From Nitrospirae bacterium MYbinv3 (lineage in GTDB: Bacteria > Nitrospirota > Thermodesulfovibrionia > Thermodesulfovibrionales > Magnetobacteriaceae), in assembly GCA_002753395.1 (NCBI GenBank), contig PEAB01000001.1:1-64000 (forward strand): DNA of 64,000 nucleotides, written 5' to 3'. Positions 60,926 through 64,000 of this stretch are shown in pieces (position 1 is the first letter of the stretch; the number at the start of each line of letters is the position of its first letter). A program made the position numbers and the translations under genes. The notes under the pieces are model-generated. The model was given only the letters and a program-made list of their open reading frames with translations, was not told the DNA's origin and did no database searches.

Positions 60926-62830
60926 ATGTCAACAGAGACGCTCGAGTTTAAGACAGAGGTAAATCAGTTACTTGATCTCGTCATACACTCGTTGTATTCG
61001 CACAAGGAGGTGTTCTTGAGGGAGTTGATATCCAACGCCTCGGACGCCATTGACAAGAGACGTTACGAATCGCTTGTCAACACTGAGCTTATCAGAAGCA
61101 GTGAAGATGGAAAGATAATGATTACTGCTGATAAGGTCAATGGCACGCTAACGATAAGCGACAACGGTATAGGGATGACGCGCCAGGAGATAGTAAAGGA
61201 ACTTGGAACAATTGCACGTTCAGGGACAACGGAGTTCCTCAAGTCTTTAAAGGATAGGGATATAAAGGACAATCCAGAGCTTATAGGTCAATTTGGGGTA
61301 GGCTTTTACTCTGCCTTTATGGTGGCCGACAAGGTGACGGTGATCTCAAAGAGCGCTCTTGCCAAGGACGACACAGCCATTAAATGGCAGTCTGAGGCAA
61401 AGGGCGATTTTACAATTGAAGATACGCAGAAGCCTGCCATTGGTACAGATGTTATCCTTCATATGAAAAAAGAAGAAGAGAATTTTATAGATGAATGGGA
61501 GATAAAGACCCTCGTCAAAAAGTACTCTGATTATATTGCTCACCCTATCGTAATGGAGGTTGAGAGGGAAAAGGACAGCTCTTTAGACAAGTCAAAGAAG
61601 GTTAAGGTCAAGGAAGAGGAAGTACTCAACTCGATGAAGGCCATATGGCTTAAGGATAAGACGGAGATAAACGAGGGTGAGTACAACGAGTTTTATAAAC
61701 ACATCTCCCATGATTTTAGCGATCCCTTAAAGGTTATACATTATAAGGCAGAGGGTACGTCGGAATTTACGTCGTTATTGTACATTCCCTCGATGCTCCC
61801 CTTTGACATATACTTTGATAAGTTTAAGACCGGCACGGCCCTTTACGTCAAACGAGTTAAGATCATGGATAATTGTGAAGAGCTCTTACCCAAGTATCTG
61901 AGGTTTATAAGGGGTGTTGTCGACTCCTCTGACCTGCCCTTAAATGTATCCAGGGAGCTGCTTCAAAACAACCGGCAGGTAGACATCATAAATAAGAACT
62001 TGACTAAGAAGGTGCTTGATACCCTTGGCGATATGAAGCAGAAGGAGGCTGACAAGTACGAGGAGTTCTTCAAGACATTCGGCAAGGTGCTGAAGGAAGG
62101 TGTACACTTTGACTTCAACCGCAGGGAAGCCATAGCCGATCTGCTGCTATTTAAGTCTATCAATACGGACAAGGATAAGTTCATCTATATCAATGATTAT
62201 ATTGACAACTTCAAAGAGGGTCAGGAGGAGGTCTATTACATTACCTCAACGTCAGTTGCCGAGGCGCTAAGCTCTCCATATATTGAAACATTCAGGGACA
62301 AGGGATATGACGTCCTTATAATGCTTGATGATTTCGATGACATCATCTTCAACAACTTTGAATACAAAGGTAAGAAGTTCAAGTCTGTAGTCAAGGGCGA
62401 CATAAGGTTAGACAATAAGGAAGAGGCTGATAAGAAAAAGGAGACAACCCAGAAGTATAAAAAGCTCATAGACATGATAAAGGAGCGTTTAATTGACGAT
62501 GTCAAGGACGTGCGTCTTTCAGGCAGATTAAAAGATTCTCCCTGCTGCTTGGTCTCTGAAGAAAACGCACTGGATCCGGCTATGGAACGGCTGCTTATGA
62601 CAATGGGGAAAGAAGTGCCCAAAAGCAAGAGGATCCTTGAACTTAATCCAGACCACCCGTTGATTGTGGCTATGGAGAGGGTGTTTAACGACAACGCCAC
62701 CAGCGAAAGGTTAAACGAGAGCATAAAGCTACTCTACGATCAGGCTGTACTATTAGAAGGCGGCAAGCTCAAAGACCCTGCCGCATATACAAAAACGGTC
62801 GCAAAACTCATGGCCGCAAGCCTGGGCTAG
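60926..62830 (+). CDS. htpG: Hsp90-family chaperone HtpG
   Basis: 634 residues, normal for the bacterial family. The N-terminal ATPase is clear: FLRELISNASDAIDK (with catalytic Glu), ISDNGIGMT, GTIARSGT and GQFGVGFYSAFMVADKV. The middle domain has FDIYFDKFKTGTALYVKRV and VDSSDLPLNVSRE. The C-terminal dimerisation part ends KLMAASLG. Cytosolic ATP-dependent protein folding and stress tolerance. GGAGGTG lies 10 bases upstream of the ATG. Confidence 0.97.
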   Translation: MSTETLEFKTEVNQLLDLVIHSLYSHKEVFLRELISNASDAIDKRRYESLVNTELIRSSEDGKIMITADKVNGTLTISDNGIGMTRQEIVKELGTIARSGTTEFLKSLKDRDIKDNPELIGQFGVGFYSAFMVADKVTVISKSALAKDDTAIKWQSEAKGDFTIEDTQKPAIGTDVILHMKKEEENFIDEWEIKTLVKKYSDYIAHPIVMEVEREKDSSLDKSKKVKVKEEEVLNSMKAIWLKDKTEINEGEYNEFYKHISHDFSDPLKVIHYKAEGTSEFTSLLYIPSMLPFDIYFDKFKTGTALYVKRVKIMDNCEELLPKYLRFIRGVVDSSDLPLNVSRELLQNNRQVDIINKNLTKKVLDTLGDMKQKEADKYEEFFKTFGKVLKEGVHFDFNRREAIADLLLFKSINTDKDKFIYINDYIDNFKEGQEEVYYITSTSVAEALSSPYIETFRDKGYDVLIMLDDFDDIIFNNFEYKGKKFKSVVKGDIRLDNKEEADKKKETTQKYKKLIDMIKERLIDDVKDVRLSGRLKDSPCCLVSEENALDPAMERLLMTMGKEVPKSKRILELNPDHPLIVAMERVFNDNATSERLNESIKLLYDQAVLLEGGKLKDPAAYTKTVAKLMAASLG

Positions 62831-62854
62831 AACATGGCATATATGTAGTATCCC

Positions 62855-62957
62855 CGCTCCCTAATGGGGTCAAGGGGGCTGGTCCCCTTGTGGGTGGGTC
62901 TAGGGAGGGCAAAGCCCTCCCTTCTTTATACATAAGGGTGAACTGTTACCAAAAAGG
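62855..62957. repeat. Dispersed GC-rich repeat, copy 16
   Basis: TAATGGGGTCAAGGGGGCTGG, GGGAGGGCAAAGCCCTCCC, then TACATAAGGGTGAACTGTTACCAAAAAGG. The last part matches the right edge of copy 8 and defines that edge independently. Confidence 0.75.
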
Positions 62958-63036
62958 TTATTTACTTTATTATAGATATTGTTGTACACTCGCTTAATGC
63001 CAGAAATAATTGGGTTGACCTATATACTTTGCTCTT

Positions 63037-64000
63037 ATGTATTCTGAAAGGATATTAAGACTCAAAAGGGAGTTAAGGAAGAAGAGAAAGAGCGCCTGTC
63101 TAATCACTAGCCTTACAAACATAAGATACCTGGCGGGTTTTACCGGTTCCTACGCTTGTCTGCTTTTGTGCGATAGGGAGGATGTCCTCTTTACCGATTT
63201 CAGATACCAGGAGCAGTCTGCCAGGGAGGTCAGCACCTGCAGATGTGTGATAACAAGCAAGGATCTTTTCGTTTTTATAGCCAGCTATGCAAAAAAACTT
63301 GGAATAAAAGACCTGTCACTGGAAGACACGATTATATACAAGCGCTACGAGTATTTGTCTAGGCACTTTAGCCTTACGATGCTGTCCGATGTGGTAGAGG
63401 ACTTGCGGATTGTCAAGGACGCCTCTGAGATAGAGCTGATCAAGGAGGCCATAAAAAAGGCAGAGGACGCCTTCATCAAGATCAAGGGGCACATAAAGGC
63501 GGGTGTTACGGAACGCTCTATTGCCTTGCGCCTTGAGGAAAGCATGAAACACAACGGCGTGGACAAGATCGCATTTGACACGATAGTGGCATCAGGGAAG
63601 AATTCGGCCTTACCCCATGCCAAACCCACGCAAAAAAAACTCGAAAAGGGCGACCTCGTAGTGATAGACTGGGGAGGGGAGAGCGGCGGGTACTTCTCCG
63701 ATATGACAAGGACGCTGCTAGTTAAGGGACCCAATATAGAAAAGCAGAAGGAGATATACGACGTAGTGCTTACGGCTAATACCAGCGCCATAGAGGGCAT
63801 AAGGACGGAGTTGACAGCGCCTCAGGTGGATGCTATCGCCCGGCAGGTGATCACAGATGCCGGGCACGGTCAGCGCTTTGGACATGGCACCGGGCATGGC
63901 GTGGGCCTTGAAGTCCATGAAAAGCCCCGCGTATCGGCAAAGGCCCCCAAGCTGCTCATTAAAGACGGGATGGTATTCACCGTGGAGCCAGGCATTTACA
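63037..64000 (+). CDS. Aminopeptidase P/Xaa-Pro peptidase (M24B), truncated by window end
   Basis: At least 321 residues, open at the right edge, so it is absent from the track. N-terminal creatinase-like domain (LITSLTNIRYLAGFTGSYACLLL), then the pita-bread M24 domain with metal ligands: two Asp in VIDWGGESGGYFSDMTRT, His in GHGTGHGVGLEVHE, and Glu in TVEPGIY at the end. It removes the first residue from peptides with proline in second position. No clear ribosome site before ATG 63037. In many bacteria it is followed by efp, which cannot be checked here. Confidence 0.9.
   Translation, partial: MYSERILRLKRELRKKRKSACLITSLTNIRYLAGFTGSYACLLLCDREDVLFTDFRYQEQSAREVSTCRCVITSKDLFVFIASYAKKLGIKDLSLEDTIIYKRYEYLSRHFSLTMLSDVVEDLRIVKDASEIELIKEAIKKAEDAFIKIKGHIKAGVTERSIALRLEESMKHNGVDKIAFDTIVASGKNSALPHAKPTQKKLEKGDLVVIDWGGESGGYFSDMTRTLLVKGPNIEKQKEIYDVVLTANTSAIEGIRTELTAPQVDAIARQVITDAGHGQRFGHGTGHGVGLEVHEKPRVSAKAPKLLIKDGMVFTVEPGIY

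Overview
ORGANISM. The window looks like a chromosomal piece of an anaerobic or microaerophilic Gram-negative bacterium. I lean towards Nitrospirota, near the magnetotactic Candidatus Magnetobacterium group. This is an inference from gene content (sulfide:quinone reductase with a DUF1641 partner, flavodiiron protein with rubredoxin and superoxide reductase, TrpB2, MinCDE, very large hybrid kinases) and from the many GC-rich dispersed repeats. There is no rRNA in the window to confirm it.

LAYOUT. 0.3-2.6 kb: sulfide oxidation pair. 2.7-10.2 kb, minus strand: a six-gene operon around a giant tubulin/FtsZ-like GTPase, with a caspase-fold lipoprotein, a glycine-zipper lipoprotein, a DUF4384-type protein, a small membrane protein and a zinc-ribbon/TPR protein. 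11.0-19.9 kb: two-component signalling cluster (stand-alone receivers, a HisKA_2 kinase, an HD-GYP regulator and a 1541-residue hybrid kinase with four receivers). 20.1-23.1 kb: a three-gene island that looks like an ABC-three-component conflict system (restriction-endonuclease-fold protein, small middle component, DUF2326 ATPase). 23.2-25.0 kb: ECF sigma and anti-sigma, with an exact sigma-E-type promoter motif at the sigma start. 25.1-28.6 kb: minCDE plus a P-loop PEPCK/HPr-kinase-like protein. 29.7-29.9 kb: tRNA-Arg and tRNA-Pro. 30.2-35.0 kb: oxidative-stress cluster with several genes too short for the ORF track. 35.2-38.8 kb: ketoacyl synthase, nucleotide-sugar dehydrogenase and epimerase. 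39.1-43.0 kb: trpB2, rluD-like, a small Cys-rich ORF, pncC and a DUF167 gene. 43.6-53.8 kb: a second tubulin-like operon encoding a vWA-like lipoprotein, a 4-TM protein, a second tubulin-like protein, a 1096-residue protein with an actin/Hsp70 ATPase, a coiled-coil membrane protein and a MotA/ExbB/ZorA-like proton-channel homologue. 54.0-64.0 kb: FG-GAP repeat exoprotein, XRE-S24 regulator, panD, ispG, mltG, a dual-specificity phosphatase, htpG and a truncated M24 peptidase.

HOW IT FITS TOGETHER. The most unusual content is the pair of operons at 2.7-10.2 and 43.6-53.8 kb. Each combines a bacterial tubulin-superfamily protein with envelope-anchored lipoproteins and membrane proteins. The second adds an actin/Hsp70-fold ATPase and an ion-channel-type motor subunit. 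That is the composition expected of an envelope-spanning cytoskeletal or membrane-remodelling apparatus. Computational surveys have noted tubulin-like families with vWA partners, but I do not know a named system with this full set. A 32-bp-phased operator-like array sits upstream of the second operon.

REPEATS. At least sixteen copies of a GC-rich repeat family, often bounded by GTGCATAAGAAA-type inverted ends, and three smaller inverted-repeat families punctuate the intergenic regions. One copy appears to have removed the normal start codon of the ketoacyl synthase gene. Coordinates of repeats are accurate to a few bases; intergenic stretches not listed showed me nothing.
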